From assembly GCF_030272615.1 (NCBI RefSeq), contig NC_081409.1, positions 912,639,840-912,703,839 on the forward strand: 64,000 nt of DNA, read 5' to 3'. The stretch's first letter is position 1; every line of letters begins with the position of its first letter. Made by a program: the position numbers and the translations under genes. Shown piece after piece: positions 35,154 through 47,110 of the stretch. This stretch comes from Cryptomeria japonica (taxonomy: Eukaryota > Streptophyta > Pinopsida > Cupressales > Cupressaceae). The notes below the pieces were generated by a model. It saw only the letters and a program-made list of their open reading frames with translations, was not told the origin of the DNA and ran no database searches.

Positions 35154-35708
35154 CTATGGTAGATCGATCAGTGAAGCAATTGTAGCCATGGCATCTGTAG
35201 CTCGATTCTGCTCTCTTGGTATTTGCTCAAAATCTAACTTCGCAAAATGTTGTTTTAGGTCATCCACCATTATTTTGTAAGGCATTAATTTTTCATTTTT
35301 AGTTTGGTAGTCATTAGTTGCTTGACAAATTACAAGTTGAGAGTCCCCAAAAACATGAAGTTCCTGGATCTTCCACTGAACTGCAATCCATAATCCAGTT
35401 GTTAATGCCTCATATTCTGCTATGTTATTAGTGCAAGAAAATGATAATTGGTATGATTTTGGTATGGAATCCCCTTGAGGTGTGATGAAGAGGATGCCAG
35501 CTCCTGCACCATGCTGTGTGTATGAGCCGTCAAAGTATAGTTGCCAAGGCTTTGTGTGTGATATTGTCAAAATGAATTCATCTAGAAATTCTGAAGTTAG
35601 AGGAGCATCATCTATCATAGGAGCATCTGCTAATTGATCTATGATAGCTTGTCCTTTTATTACTTTCCTTTCCATATATTCAATGTCGAATTCACTCAGG
35701 AGCATCAC
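35154..35708 (-). pseudogene. G2 second RNase H (archaeal-type, aRNH)
   Basis: A 184-codon open stretch with LYFDGSYTQHGAGAGILFIT, NNIAEYEALTTGLWIA, LHVFGDSQLVI, LDFEQIPREQNRATDAMATI. The Asp, Glu, Asp and terminal Asp catalytic positions are all present. An additional RNase H of this type after the normal one marks the Tat lineage. It is preceded by RNH1 remnants and followed by a TAG before the integrase part. Confidence 0.85.
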
Positions 35709-37293
35709 CCATTTGGCTAGTTAACCAGTAAGCATTGCTTTATTGAGAAGGTATTTCAATGGATCGATCCTTGCGACCAACCTAGTTTTATGAGTTAGCA
35801 TGTAATGTCATAATTTATGTGAAGCAAAGACCACATCGAGGCATGCATGCTCAATGGGTGTGTAGTTTAGCTCATATCCCACCAAAGTGCGACTGATGTA
35901 GTAGACTGCCTTTTCTTTGCCCTCGGCATTTTGTTGAGCTAAGAGTGCCCCCAGTGCTGTTGAAGTAGCAGATATGTATAGTAATAGGGGTTGATCTAGA
36001 ACTGGTGGCATCAAGACTGGCAGATTCAGAAGATAATCTTTGAGTATCAGGAAACCCTGTTGACAGTTATCATCCCATTTGAATTTGATGTTTTTGTGTA
36101 GCAAATGCTGAAAAGGATGACATTTATCTGCAAGTTGTTCTATGAACCTTCGTATGGACTAGATTTTCCCCTGTAGAGATCGAAGTTGACTGATATTTCT
36201 TGGTGGTTGCATCTCTAGGATGGCTTTGATTTTTGCTGGATCGACTTCAATTCCCCTTTTCGAGACAATGAATCCTAGGAGCTTCTCGGAGGTTACTCCA
36301 AAGACACATTTCTTGGGGTTTAATCTTACTTTGTATTTTTCCAACTGATCAAAAATGACTGAAAGTATGTCCAAATGTGTATCTCTGTCTATTGATTTCC
36401 CAAGAGGTGGTCAACATAATCTTCCACAGTAAAATGCATGAGATCATGAAAGATAGTAGTCATGGCTCTTTGATATGTAGCACCTGCATTCTTTAGCCCG
36501 AAGGGCATGCCATTCTAGCAAAAAGTTCCCCAAGGACAAGTGAATGTTGTTTTGTGTTGATCGCCAGATGTGATTTTATTTGATTATAGCTAGAGAATCC
36601 ATCCATCAAAGATAACATCGCATGACTTGCTGTGAGATCTACGATCAAGTCGATATTTGGCAATGGAAAATCATCCTTAGGACAAGCTTTGTCGATGTCT
36701 CTGAAGTCTTTACATATTCTGATGCTACGATCTGGTTTGCTGACAGGTACTAAGTTGGAAATCCACTCAGGATAGTCAATTGGGCGTATGAATCCGACAT
36801 CCAATAATTTTTCAAGTTCTGCTTTGACTAATAATGCCACTTGTGGATGCATCTTTCTTAATTTCTGTTTCACTGGTTTTGCCCTCGGTTTGACTATCAA
36901 ATGATGCATTACTAAATCTGGATCTAATCCATGCATATTAGCGTATGACCATGAAACATTGACTTGTCGCTCTATGAAGAAGCTTATGAACTTTAGTCTT
37001 TCTGTCTCTGTGAGGGATTGACCTAGGAAAATGTTATGTGGAACTTCTTCTGTACCAATGTTTGTTTTGATGGTCTCCTCTACTAACATAGATGATTTTT
37101 CTTCATATGATGCCGGGAGAATGTCGAACCTTCCATCCTCGGGTGCCTCAAAGAGGTTTTGTCCCTCGGATAAGTCCTTTCTTTTTACTTTTTTGGGGTC
37201 AGATAGCGCCACAATGTGGTTTTCACCATAAGACTCATGATTTGTTTTTTTTAATATATTTTTTGTGACTGGGAGGCCCAACACCCTCACCAA
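35709..37293 (-). pseudogene. G2 reverse transcriptase and first RNase H
   Basis: 37293-36493 holds the RT N-terminal part: WSYANMHGLDPDLVMHHL, LEKLLDVGFIRPIDYPEWIS, KPDRSIRICKDFRDIDKACP, DDFPLPNIDLIVDLTA, SLMDGFSSYNQI. A frameshift destroys the YVDD region (36375-36490). RT resumes in another frame at 36374 with KVRLNPKKCVFGVTSEKLLG. RNase H 1 (36104-35808) shows PLLLYISATSTALGALLAQQ, AVYYISRTL, YTPIEHACLDVVFASHK. Its usual first catalytic Asp is replaced (YISAT), as often seen where a second RNase H is present. Stops and at least two frameshifts. Confidence 0.85.
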
Positions 37294-38316
37294 AATATGC
37301 CATGTTGTTGAGCTCTATAGTGTATCCCGCCTTATGGTCCCCAGGGGGAAGATCATCTCATATGCCTAGATAGTCAATAAAGGCTTCATCATTTTGGAAT
37401 GTGTCAAACTGTACAAGTCCTTCATGGTCCCAGTCAATAAGTTGGTGGTGAATAAGGGGAAGGCCTTTGATGTCTTTAAAGTTAGTGGGACTAAGGGTGA
37501 AGATGCAGTTATACTCAGGTATGTCGAGGTAGTTATCAAGGTCATCGTTGGTACTCTCCTCATCTATCTCGATCGTGAACGAATCCAAATTGAACTAGTA
37601 GCGCATTCCAGGATAGGTGTTCTCATTCTTCATGATTTCGACCTAGAACCTAGAGGCAAGGATTGTGTGGGATCCTCAGGGGTTACCTCTTGACCAAATT
37701 TGAATTTTCTATAAAATGCCTCTTCTTCTGTGGGTTCACCTGGTTCTCTGAATGTCTTGGTGAGTTCATAGTCACTGAAGGATTTGTCCGAATCCCATTC
37801 CCATTCATTGGAGTTTGTGGAATAGTGATTCTCTTGTTGAATTTTGGAAGCTTTGATTTGTAATGCTTCTCCTGTCTTTTGAGTATTTATCTTGGAAGAC
37901 ATGAAACCAAGTCCTTTCAAGCATTCCTTTTTGAATGTCAATTCAGGTTGTAAAGGTTCAATGATGCCTTCCTTTCTTAAGCCAAGAGGACTTTTGCCAT
38001 CATACCCAAATTTTTGTAGGATCTTGAATCCTTTGCCATATTTTTCACATGGTATGCTGATGTGGTCTTGTGTATCATTTTTAGGGTCTTTGTAAAGAAT
38101 TTTGTATAATTCTTCTTCTTCCATTTCACCCCACTTTTGGAAGGTTGTAGTTTCCCATTTGAGTGTAATGATAGATACCGTCTTAGTAGGATGTGGTCGT
38201 CCATATTCTTTTGGTAAACTCATAACTTGTTGTAAGCACATGGTTTGATTCAAAGTGTATTCACCCATGCTCTTATCTTGATATTTCCCTTTAATCTCAC
38301 CTTGTTTTGATGTCAA
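37294..38316 (-). pseudogene. G2 protease-RT linker with a G-patch-like motif
   Basis: 38316-37630 includes EKYGKGFKILQKFGYDGKSP, LGLRKEGIIEPLQPEL: a glycine-rich G-patch-like segment (Gly spacing G-x-G-x8-G) at about residues 80-115. Next come GLGFMSSK and acidic sequence, then a second frame with LIDWDHEGLVQFDTFQNDEA (37588-37358). The same two landmarks occur in the same order in G3 (EKYGKGFNILQRMRYTG; LIDWENEGHTAIDTFLNDHA). G-patches bind nucleic acid or activate helicases; some retroviral proteases carry one. Role here is inferred only. Confidence 0.65.
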
Positions 38317-38526
38317 AGGTTTTAATGATTCACGATCAATGCATGCAGAAGAAGGGACAACTTCCCTATTACTTGGAATGATCGTATCAGTTTTTGGTCA
38401 AGTTATTGCAGTATATGAATGGATTAGGATCACCATTAACTATTATTTCAACTCCGTTGTGATGAAACTTAATACATTGGTGGTATATAGATGGTACTGC
38501 CCTCATCTGATGAATGCAAGGACATC

Positions 38527-38770
38527 CTAGTAATATATTGTATGTGAGATCAGGTCTAGGACTTGATAAACCACATCCTTTGTAAATGGCCCAACTCTAA
38601 GAGGCAAGGTGACTGTGCCTTTGGATGAACGTTCTTCATCATCATATGCTTTGATGGTAATTTTGTTTGTAGAATTCACAGCTTTATCAGAATATCCCAA
38701 TTGTTTAATAGTTCTCAATGTACAAATGTTTAGACCAGCTCCTCCATCTATCAGGACTCATTTTATTTGA
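38527..38770 (-). pseudogene. G2 aspartic protease
   Basis: VLIDGGAGLNICTLRTIKQL gives the D-G-G-A active-site loop of Ty3/gypsy protease (usual form DSGA or DGGA). It is followed by KITIKAYDDEERSSKGTVTL and [20 protein letters not shown] stop precedes VLIDGG (TGA in this frame) and another ends the stretch (IYY*). Protease would process the gag-pol polyprotein. Confidence 0.8.
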
Positions 38771-39015
38771 TGTTTGTGTAGGAAGGCTTCATTGTGTAAA
38801 GGTGCATTATGTGGCTGACTTATGGAGCCGCCATTGGCTTCTGTGAATATAAGAGAGTGTGGAATGGAAAGGTATCCCACCATGGCTTGAAACTGGTCCA
38901 CGTTCAGATTAGTAGGAACACAAGTGTCTCTCAATATTTTGTCAAGAATGGCTTTATGTGCGAGGGATATGCATAAGAGCTCAAGGATGGAGATGAGCGC
39001 GGGTGTCTTCCCTAA

Positions 39016-41327
39016 CTATTCTACAAGGTCATACTCAGGTTTGGTTGATGAGGAAGAAGTGTTTTTAGCTGGAGCACCTTGCAAGGTGAATTTACCTCGA
39101 CGGGTTGTAACATTACATTCAGAGGTAGGTTCGAAAGAAGATCCAATGCCTTTTAGGACAATCTTGGGTCTTTGGGTAGAATTCTCAGGTGTTTTGTCCT
39201 TGATGATAATGGTAGAGACATAATTGTCCATCAAAATGTGATTCATAGTTGAATCATAGTTATAAGATGCTCTGGTATAGTTGATTTGGTCATCTGTGGC
39301 ATTCGCTTTTCCCTTTTCATGTTTTGGGAATGGTTTCTTAAACATCTTATGTTCTTGATTGGATGAATGCCCTTCAATCTCAATGTCACCTCTATCAATA
39401 AGGTCTTGTATGATGTTCTTCAGTCGATGACAATTTCTTGTCTTATAACCCTTGCTTTTATGAAATCCACAATACTCATCATCATTCCACCAATTTGGTT
39501 TGACCTTTGGCTCATATGGAGGCAAATTTGGAATTGTTATTATTTTGTTTGCCACTAGCTTCTTGAAAACTAATTCTAGTGGTTCTCCCAATGGGGTGTA
39601 CTTTCTTCATGATTTTGAAGTTGTTTGAGTATTCACTTGATTGTTTGTAGAGCTTGATCCAGAAAAAACAATTTTTGGTCATACTGTATTGGCATCAACA
39701 ACACGATCATTGACTGTGTTCTTGTTTTTATTCTAAAATCTTCGCTTGTCTTTTCCTTTAAAGTCATCTTTGCTTTCTTTGAATATTTTGACGATGCCTT
39801 GTTCAATTAGGACTTTCTCTATTGCTAAGCCTTTTTCAATGATGTCCTTGAAGGTGGACAAACAATCTTTTCTTAGGGCATAACCAATGTCTTTGTTGAC
39901 ATTCTGGGTGATCATCTCTACCATTTGTTTCTGTGGAATTTCACAAGTGCATCTGCTGGCTAGATTCCTCCATCTTTGTAAAAATGATGAAAAAGATTCT
40001 CCATCCTTTTGCTTGGTGTTGAACAAAGTGGTGATCGATATGTCTATCTTTATGTTGTATGAGAAATATTGGATAAATACCTCTGCTAAGTCACCCCATG
40101 AATTAATTCCAGGTGGGAGTTGGGAGAACCATTCCATAGCTTGATCACCTAAGCTTTGTGGGAATAATCTCATCAAATATGTCTCTTTTGCTGCTACCTC
40201 AATGCAAGCTATGAAAAATTGTCTTATATGTGCTTTAGGATCCCCTTTTCCTTTGTACTTATCAGACTTAGGTGTCATGAAATCTATAGGAAAAAGAGGC
40301 ATTGGAATGATTTTGTCAAATGGATAAGGACATATGTCTCTCATTGTATAAGCTGGGTTCAGTGTATTTATGTCCTCCATTTTCTTTTGTAAATCCTTAA
40401 TTTGCTATTCCAAATTGTTCTTAGGTGGAGATCGACTTCTTAGACCATATCCCATGCCTGAGGCATTGGGTGGAGGAGGATCATGTTGCATGTATGGATG
40501 ATATTGATCATACACATGTTCATATGGAGGAGGTTTATAAGGATACTACGTATGCCTATAAGGACCACTTGGTATAGAGTCATGATGAGGAATGGAATAT
40601 CTGCTTTATCCATGTATACCATACTCTACAGGAATGTCATGCATTTGTTCTAATGTGTTGCCCCCAAATTTGATGCGGGGTTTCCTTGTGTCCAAATTTT
40701 GAACATGCCTTTGGATATCCAATTGCTTTGGTGGTTTGTCCTTAGCATTGGCATGTAATTGAGTATATTTTTTTGCATAAGACTTCCATAATGGTCTACG
40801 GAGGTGAGTATCATATGCTTGACCATGTGTGTATGGGACCTTGGGTTTTTGAAATAGAGATGATGGTGATTCAGGCACCATATGTGGTCCTCTATTGCCT
40901 CCACTATTAGGCCTCCTTTGATCCATGTTGAGGTGAGGTTGTTGCAAATGTCAATGTTCCATTATTTGAGACATGTCAAAATCATGAGGAATCTTGGCTC
41001 CACTTTGTGCCATCACTTGTAAGAAGTATTGTCTATCTCTCCTCATTATTTCCTCAACTAATCGATTGAAACGGGGATCCATAATGGAGTTTTCCACTTC
41101 TGCTGAATGTACTAAAATGTTGTCCATATTGTCATTGTGTTATCATTGTTGTTTATAGTGTCCATGCTCTCAAAATTTGGAATGTTTCTATAGGTATCCA
41201 TGTCAGGTAATGTGGTATGATCAGAGTTGAAAAAGATATCATTATCATACTCATAGGCACTCATGTTTGCGGACTCTTGAGCCTCTTTAGTTTCTCTCCA
41301 GGATTTTTGGGAACGGGTTTCAACCAT
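39016..41327 (-). pseudogene. G2 gag polyprotein
   Basis: Starts MVETRSQKSWRETKEAQESA (41327), a typical gag N-terminus in this lineage. It continues through a Pro/His/Tyr-rich stretch (40947-40440) to the retrotransposon gag core (40380-39733) with KGDPKAHIRQFFIACIEVAA, AMEWFSQLPPGINSWGDLAE and FLQRWRNLASRC. A CCHC-like finger variant follows: CGFHKSKGYKTRNCHRLKNI (about 39460). Gag forms the particle that houses reverse transcription. About eight stops, mostly TAG, plus a frameshift between 41112 and 40947. Confidence 0.85.
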
Positions 41328-43447
41328 GAACTAGGTCTTGACCAAGATGTGTGAGACTAGATGAAAATGGAAAGAGTATGGAAGACCAAGAGTTGGATGG
41401 AATGTAAATGAATCTGAGGTGTACTGGCAATGTCCAAAGTGTAAGACCAAGTATGCATGTAGTAGAGTAGGTATGACTTCCAAAGAGATGATAGTTTCTC
41501 TTGATGAGGTAAGTTGACCTTGACTCTAAGTAAGACCAAATGAGACCCAAAGGTGATATACCTTGATGAGGGACCACTTAGCAAAATGTTGTTGTATGTA
41601 GTAGGTTGACAAAGTATGATGAGGACAAGCAAGTGACCTTTTGACTCAAGTTTAGACAAATGTGAATGTAAAGCAAGGTGTAAAGCAACGATGAGATTTG
41701 TGAGACCCAAAGGTAGGTTGAATGCTAGATGAAAACCCAGAGAGATAACCTAGGAAGCTCAATAATTCTTAAACTGACCGTTCTTGTTTGTTGGATTGTA
41801 AAAGTTTTTCAATTCTTAACACAGACATGCCTGTATACTTCATAGATGCACTTAAATAACACAAGCGTGGTTCTGTCAAACACAGACATGTTTTTGAGAT
41901 TTTGTAAGTGCAATGTTGTTCAAGAGAACACAGATGCATTTCTGCCCTTCACAGACGCGATGAGATGACATAGACGCTATTCTGTCAGACACAGATGCAT
42001 TTCTGAAAACTTTGTGCAATTTTTCCAATGTGTGAAGTTTCTTGTTGTGACCCAATCTGAAATTTTTGACTATTTTTTGTGACAAGAGGACACAATGTTG
42101 ATGAAGACTCAATGTTTGCAAGTGTTTAGACTCAAAATGACTCAAAGAAAAGTTTTTTGTTTGATGTAAAAATGTTTTGCATACACTTGAAGACATAAAA
42201 GACAAAACATTTTGATGTTTGATCTTGAATGTTTGATTGTTCAAAATAAGGAAAACACAATTCTTATGGTTGGCCAGGACAATAGTTGTTGATCCCACAT
42301 GAGGCTACACTATTTAGAGTGGATACGTAGATGCTTGACCCCACTGGCTCCACCCTTGACACTCACTTCTTGGGGCAGCCAAGCATCAGTCCCCACGAAA
42401 ACTCCCTGTGGTGAACTTTGTATCTCTACTATGAAATGTATGTGTGTGGGCCACTCCAGAGGTCCGACCTCCTGCCCCAACAACTAGAAAGATTTTGGCT
42501 TCTAAAAAAAAAAGGTGCTAGTAAGGGCATTCGCTTGTGTGGCCATACATGCTACACTTTCAGCTCTGTAAATACAGAAGGCTCCCAGTCGGTCGGGGTT
42601 ACGCCCTACAAATGATCAAATAAATTTGATCAAACAGGTTTATGGGGAGACATAGTGTCGGTATGAACTAATCAACACACATTATCCATAGTTTCACCAT
42701 GAATACAGTTGTTTGTAGTAGTTCATAAGAGGTGGGTTTTCCTCACTACCACTTGGGTCGTTCTCTCCTCACTAGTAGTCCTAATGACCACACGGGGAGA
42801 CAGGCCCTCTAAAGATTAAACAAAAAGAGTCTATTGCTCAAGACATAAAAGACACTGGTTCAATTTTAGTGTAGCAATTGAAGTGTTTGCTAGTCTATGA
42901 AAACAAGACACACAATAAAGATAAAAAATTCATGCCAAGGTCCTGCAACAAAGATTTGTTAGTAGTTTGGACTGTTTCAAATGATCACCCCTTCCTACAA
43001 GCACACAAGTTAGGTAAATTTTAGACCCAAAAGACTGTGGAATAGGGGTCTTCGACAAAATGATTTTGCTTTCAAGACAAGCTGCACCAATTTGGTTAGC
43101 TAGATCAGAAGATGTTAGCTCAAAATAAACCAGATCCAAAGTCTGAATAACAAAATAAAACCCTAAAACTGGATAAAAGACCGAAATGCAAAAGCTGAAA
43201 CACAGACGCGATTTTACCCTATACAGACATGATTTTGCAACATAGACGCGTTTCAACACCTCACAGACACATTTCTGCAAAAAATGCAAAACAGTAAAAT
43301 CTGCAAAACACAAACACGATTAAAATGATCACAGACGCGACTAAATCTCGTAGACATGCCTATAATGAAAACCTGCAATCTGGAAAATCTACAACTTCAA
43401 AAACATAAAATCTGCAACAAAAGATGTTAAATGCAAAAGGGACAAGA
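41328..43447 (-). other. G2 leader between primer site and gag
   Basis: About 2.1 kb without coding sequence, long as in Tat elements. Two clusters of CACAGACGCG / CACAGATGCATTTCTG repeats (41880-42010, 43200-43350) lie within it, the first about 0.5 kb from gag. A pyrimidine/purine tract of 11 A (+ strand) occurs near 42506. It probably contains packaging and dimerisation signals. Confidence 0.5.
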
Positions 43448-43448
43448 G

Positions 43449-43468
43449 TCCCACTGAGCGTGCCAAAA
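43449..43468 (-). promoter_or_regulatory. Primer binding site of G2
   Basis: Minus strand directly after the 5' LTR reads TTTTGGCACGCTCAGTGGGA. TGGC...TGGG(A) resembles primer sites of other Tat elements; I could not assign the tRNA. Confidence 0.55.
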
Positions 43469-44252
43469 TGTATATGGTGAAAATGGATACAACAATATTG
43501 AAAGACTAAATGAATTCAACCAGAAAACTTTAGCCTAACAACAACAAAGATCCACCATAACATATGAAGATTACCTAAGACAATGCAAATCAAATAAAAT
43601 AACAAAGATTATACCATCACATGTCCAATAGGGTTTGGATCTCCATTCTTCCTATCTCCATTGATCTTGCTTGATACATTTGCTCTCAAATTTTATGTGT
43701 GCACAAGAGCTCAACAAAGAACGGAAATGTGGTTGCAAGTAGGCTTGATCGCATATGTAAGTTCGAAAGCATAATGTAGTCGAAAAGTCAATTGATCAGG
43801 GTTGATAATGAAGGAAGCATATCCTTATATAGAAGACACTATAAAAAATGGAGGGATAAGATTGAGAGGTGTAAAAGATAAATGGTCGGCTATGATTAGA
43901 GGGTAGGTAGAGGAAATAAGAAAATAATGAGAGGGTAGGTAGTGTAGGAATTAAAAGATGGATGACATGTGTCATAGGTAGAAAAGCTTAATGAATTAAT
44001 TAAATAAATAAAGATTCATTTAATTAATAGAAGAAGTGGGATCAATTAAATAAATACTATATTTATTTAATTTAGGAAAAGGGGAATTTACCTAAATAAG
44101 TATTTATTTAAATGAGAAATAAGGCTAGAAGAGGATAAATGAATTAATTAAATAAATAAAGATTTATTTAATTAATAGAAGAATTAAGCTTAAAATAATT
44201 AAATAAATAAAGATATTTATTTAATTAGACATGACAATTTTAGGTGTCTACA
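43469..44252 (-). repeat. 5' LTR of gypsy G2 (784 bp)
   Basis: Matches 28602-29334 over its length and carries an extra ~50-base ATTAATTAAATAAATAAAG block. TATA box TATATAAGG on the minus strand at 43823-43831. Transcription would run leftward into the leader and gag. Confidence 0.92.
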
Positions 44253-44471
44253 CTAACCATCCCCTAACCTAACCCATTCCATCTAATCCTGGGTCTAACT
44301 AACCCTATCCTATCTTGCACATTCTAACCTCCTTACCCTAACCTCCCATGGTGTGGATATTCTCTCCTTAAGACACATGGCACTTTTGCCACATGTCTCC
44401 TCCCTTGGACACTTGCCCTCTCATGAGAAAGGGTCCTTGAAACTTGTCACCACAGAGATGACAAGTGTCCC
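44253..44471 (+). repeat. LTR fragment, probably G3 5' LTR (part 2)
   Basis: Continues 28261-28601 across the G2 insertion (CTAAC repeated). Contains degenerate CCTAACC / CTAACCC blocks. Ends where the copia LTR TATTGGTATTTTGG begins. No coding sequence. Confidence 0.5.
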
Positions 44472-45529
44472 TATTGGTATTTTGGTATGGTTTTGTCATT
44501 GATGTCAACACCTACTAAAACACTAGCACTTTGGAGATCCAACAACATTCACCGGCAAGCAACTATTGCACAATTACTGGTATATGGTTCATCGGCAGGA
44601 TATAATGATCATCGGTACTTTGAATTATGTGGAAGACACTTGGTAATGTCGAAGACATCTTTTGGACATCTTGTCCTGGATTTTTGTTCATTGGTATATT
44701 CATATTTGCATATTTGCTTTTACCGGCAAATAGGTCCAGGCTTACCTAGGGTTACACCGGCAAGTTTATCTTTTCCAGATTAGCATGGCATGCTAAGGAA
44801 ATGATTAATTATTGTTGTAAATGCATTAAGCCGACATGTTCAATCGGTTATTGCATTGGATATTATATTGTTTGTAAATTTTTTTTATTGTAATATCTTG
44901 TAGAGTCGACCTACTAAAATTGGTCTTAGGTTATGGTATAAATGTAATATCTTATTTGTAAGATCAAATGTGCAATGCGAAAAAGAGTTGTGTGAAGGTA
45001 TATGCTTGATTAAGCAGAGCTATATACGAAGACATAATTTGAAGGTGAAGCTAGGTTTTTGAGAAAGCATATCAGCATTACACCAGTACTGAATCCAACA
45101 TATGAAGATGCTATTTTGTGCAGTACATTCATATTGGATTTAACCATCCAACTATAGTCAGTGTGACTCCCATTTTGTGATTGAGCAGTGAGCTCTAGGC
45201 TGTTGGTTTTTCTGCATCTGCAGACCCCATTTATGTACACTTGCTATCTGCAGTAGTATCATCTGATTGTGGGTAAGGTTTCCCACCGTGGTTTTTCCCC
45301 TTACAGGGTTTCCACGTACAAATATTGGTGTCATGTGTTGTGGATGGCTTTGTGTTTATGTTTCATGCATTAATCTTTACCAGTATAGCTATTAACTGTT
45401 AAAACTGTTTACCAATATACTTAACTGGTTTAGCGGTATTAAGCATTAAGTTGGTCAAGTTGTTTCTGGTTTGAAATTTGTAGACAACTGATTCACCCCC
45501 CCCCTCTCAGTTGTCTCCGGGACCTAACA
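44472..45529 (+). repeat. 5' LTR of copia C2 (1,058 bp)
   Basis: Starts TATTGGTATTTTGG (first G of the TG end changed to A; the inverted copy keeps TGTTGG) and ends GGGACCTAACA directly before the primer site. Resembles the C1 and C4 LTRs in its TGTTGG start and in GGTTTCCACG/GTTTTTCCC stretches (about 45290-45320). Confidence 0.85.
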
Positions 45530-45531
45530 AT

Positions 45532-45543
45532 TGGTATCAGAGC
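45532..45543 (+). promoter_or_regulatory. Primer binding site of C2 (initiator tRNA-Met)
   Basis: TGGTATCAGAGC, the standard complement of the 3' end of plant initiator tRNA-Met used by copia elements, two bases after the LTR. Confidence 0.92.
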
Positions 45544-45585
45544 CTAGTCCTCTTTTGCATAAGTTTAACAACTTGAGGAGATCCA

Positions 45586-47110
45586 ATGTCTACTAATTAT
45601 TTCAGGAAGGATAGTCCTAAACTTGATGGAACCAACTATGGAATATGGAAGATTAGAATGGAGACACATCTAAATTGCATTGGCAAAGATGTTTGGGAAG
45701 TTACAAAGAAAGGTTACACTGCTGCTATATCTGATCAACCTAGTCCAACTACCTTGGCTAAAGATGAGGAAAATGATTGCAAAGCAAGAGAAGCACTTTT
45801 GAGCACATTATCAGATAGGTCTACTGCTAAAGCTATTTGGGATCATTCTGGGTCAGGTATGAACATCTGAAAATGGAAGAAGATGAAAGGATTTCTACTT
45901 TTATGGAAAGAGTTAATGAAATTGTTTTGGGTATTAAATGTTGTGGAGGAACCTTAAGTGAAGATGAAATTGTTTCAAAAGTTTTAAGAGGATTGCCACC
46001 GGCATATAAAATGAAAGTCACTGCTATAAATGAGTTAAGAACAATGCCTAATACATCAATAACTAGAGATACATTGATTGGAAAACTTTCAGCCTTTGAA
46101 ATTGAGGAATTTGGTCCTCTTGCTACTATAAAGATAGATTTATCTTTCAAAGTATCAACATCATCTGCACCACCATTTGAAAAATCTGATTGGAAAGCCT
46201 TTTATGCAAGAGAACTTGAAGAAAGTAGGAAAGAAAATGAAGAACTTAAAGAACTTGAAGCACTATTTGCAAGGAAAATGCCTAAAGGTCTAGTTGGAAG
46301 TAAGTATGAAGGTAAAGCACCCTTTAAATATTTTAACTTTAATAAGATTGGTCATATGGCTTCAAGATGCCCTGATAGACATGCTAGACTAAGAGAAGAA
46401 GCTAGAAGAACATACAAGCCTAACCCTGAATATCAAAGATATAGATTTAAGAAGAATAAAGACAAATCTTGTTATCTTGTTGATGAAGGAGTGACTAATG
46501 ACCTTGATGAGGATCTAATAGACAATGGATGGGTTTTTGTTGCTATAACATAAGACCAACTGACACCTACCATTCAACTGGTAGAGAAAGCCCTGGTAGC
46601 TAAAGTTGAAGTAAAGGATGAATGGATCATTGATTCAGGATGCTCACATCATATGACAGGAGATAAAAGTAAATTCTTGACTTTTCAGGAATATAATGGA
46701 GGCTTAGTGAGATTTGGAGATGATAAAGCTTGTTTGATCAAAGGCAAAGGTACAATAACTCTTGATAATAAACATAATACTGATAATGTTTACTATGTTG
46801 AAGGTTTAAAGCATAATCTCTTGAGTGTTGGTCAATTAGTTGAGAAAAGATTTCAGTTACAATTCAAAAATGGAAAATGCAAAATCATGAATAGAACTAG
46901 TTTGGAAATTGCAACCGGTAACCAAACTAGAGGTAATATGTTTTATTTGAATAACAGTGAAAAGACATGCTTGATTGCACATATTGATGAAAGTTGGCTA
47001 TGGCATAAGAGACTCTGTCATGTAAACTTTGATTGCATGGTAAAAATCAGTACTACTAAGGCAGTTAGAGATTTACCTAAAATTGTCAAACCTCACAATA
47101 CAATATGTAA
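45586..47110 (+). pseudogene. C2 gag, protease and pre-integrase domain, truncated
   Basis: Gag starts MSTNYFRKDSPKLDGTNYGI (45586). A frameshift near 45840, with loss of a short segment, leads to EHLKMEEDERISTFMERVNE and VLRGLPPAYKMKV. The zinc knuckle reads YFNFNKIGHMASRC: both first Cys ligands are changed. Protease follows a TAA at 46551: WIIDSGCSHHMTGDKSKFL. The pre-integrase domain has GLKHNLLSVGQL and WLWHKRLCHVNF with both His ligands. Coding is cut at TICKDG (47110), before the Cys ligands are complete, by the inverted LTR. RT, RNase H and most of integrase are missing. Confidence 0.85.

Larger units (their letters stand above)
28602..44252 (-). mobile_element. Complete Ty3/gypsy Tat-lineage element G2 (15.65 kb)
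   Basis: Two LTRs (28602-29334 and 43469-44252) with TGTATATGG...GTGTCTACA ends on the + strand are flanked by identical CTAAC (28597-28601, 44253-44257), a 5-base TSD. On the minus strand the order is 5' LTR, primer site, leader, gag, protease, G-patch linker, RT, RNase H, second RNase H, integrase, then about 4.8 kb before the polypurine tract and 3' LTR. That last interval holds an antisense plant mobile domain gene. Two RNase H domains and extra coding near the 3' end are features of the Tat (Ogre/Grande) lineage. All ORFs are broken by stops and frameshifts, so the copy depends on others. Confidence 0.92.

Noticed and set aside
44253-44345. CCTAACC / CTAACCC blocks resembling telomere repeat
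   Set aside because: Units are irregular, never the plant CCCTAAA heptamer in tandem, and they lie in LTR-like DNA.
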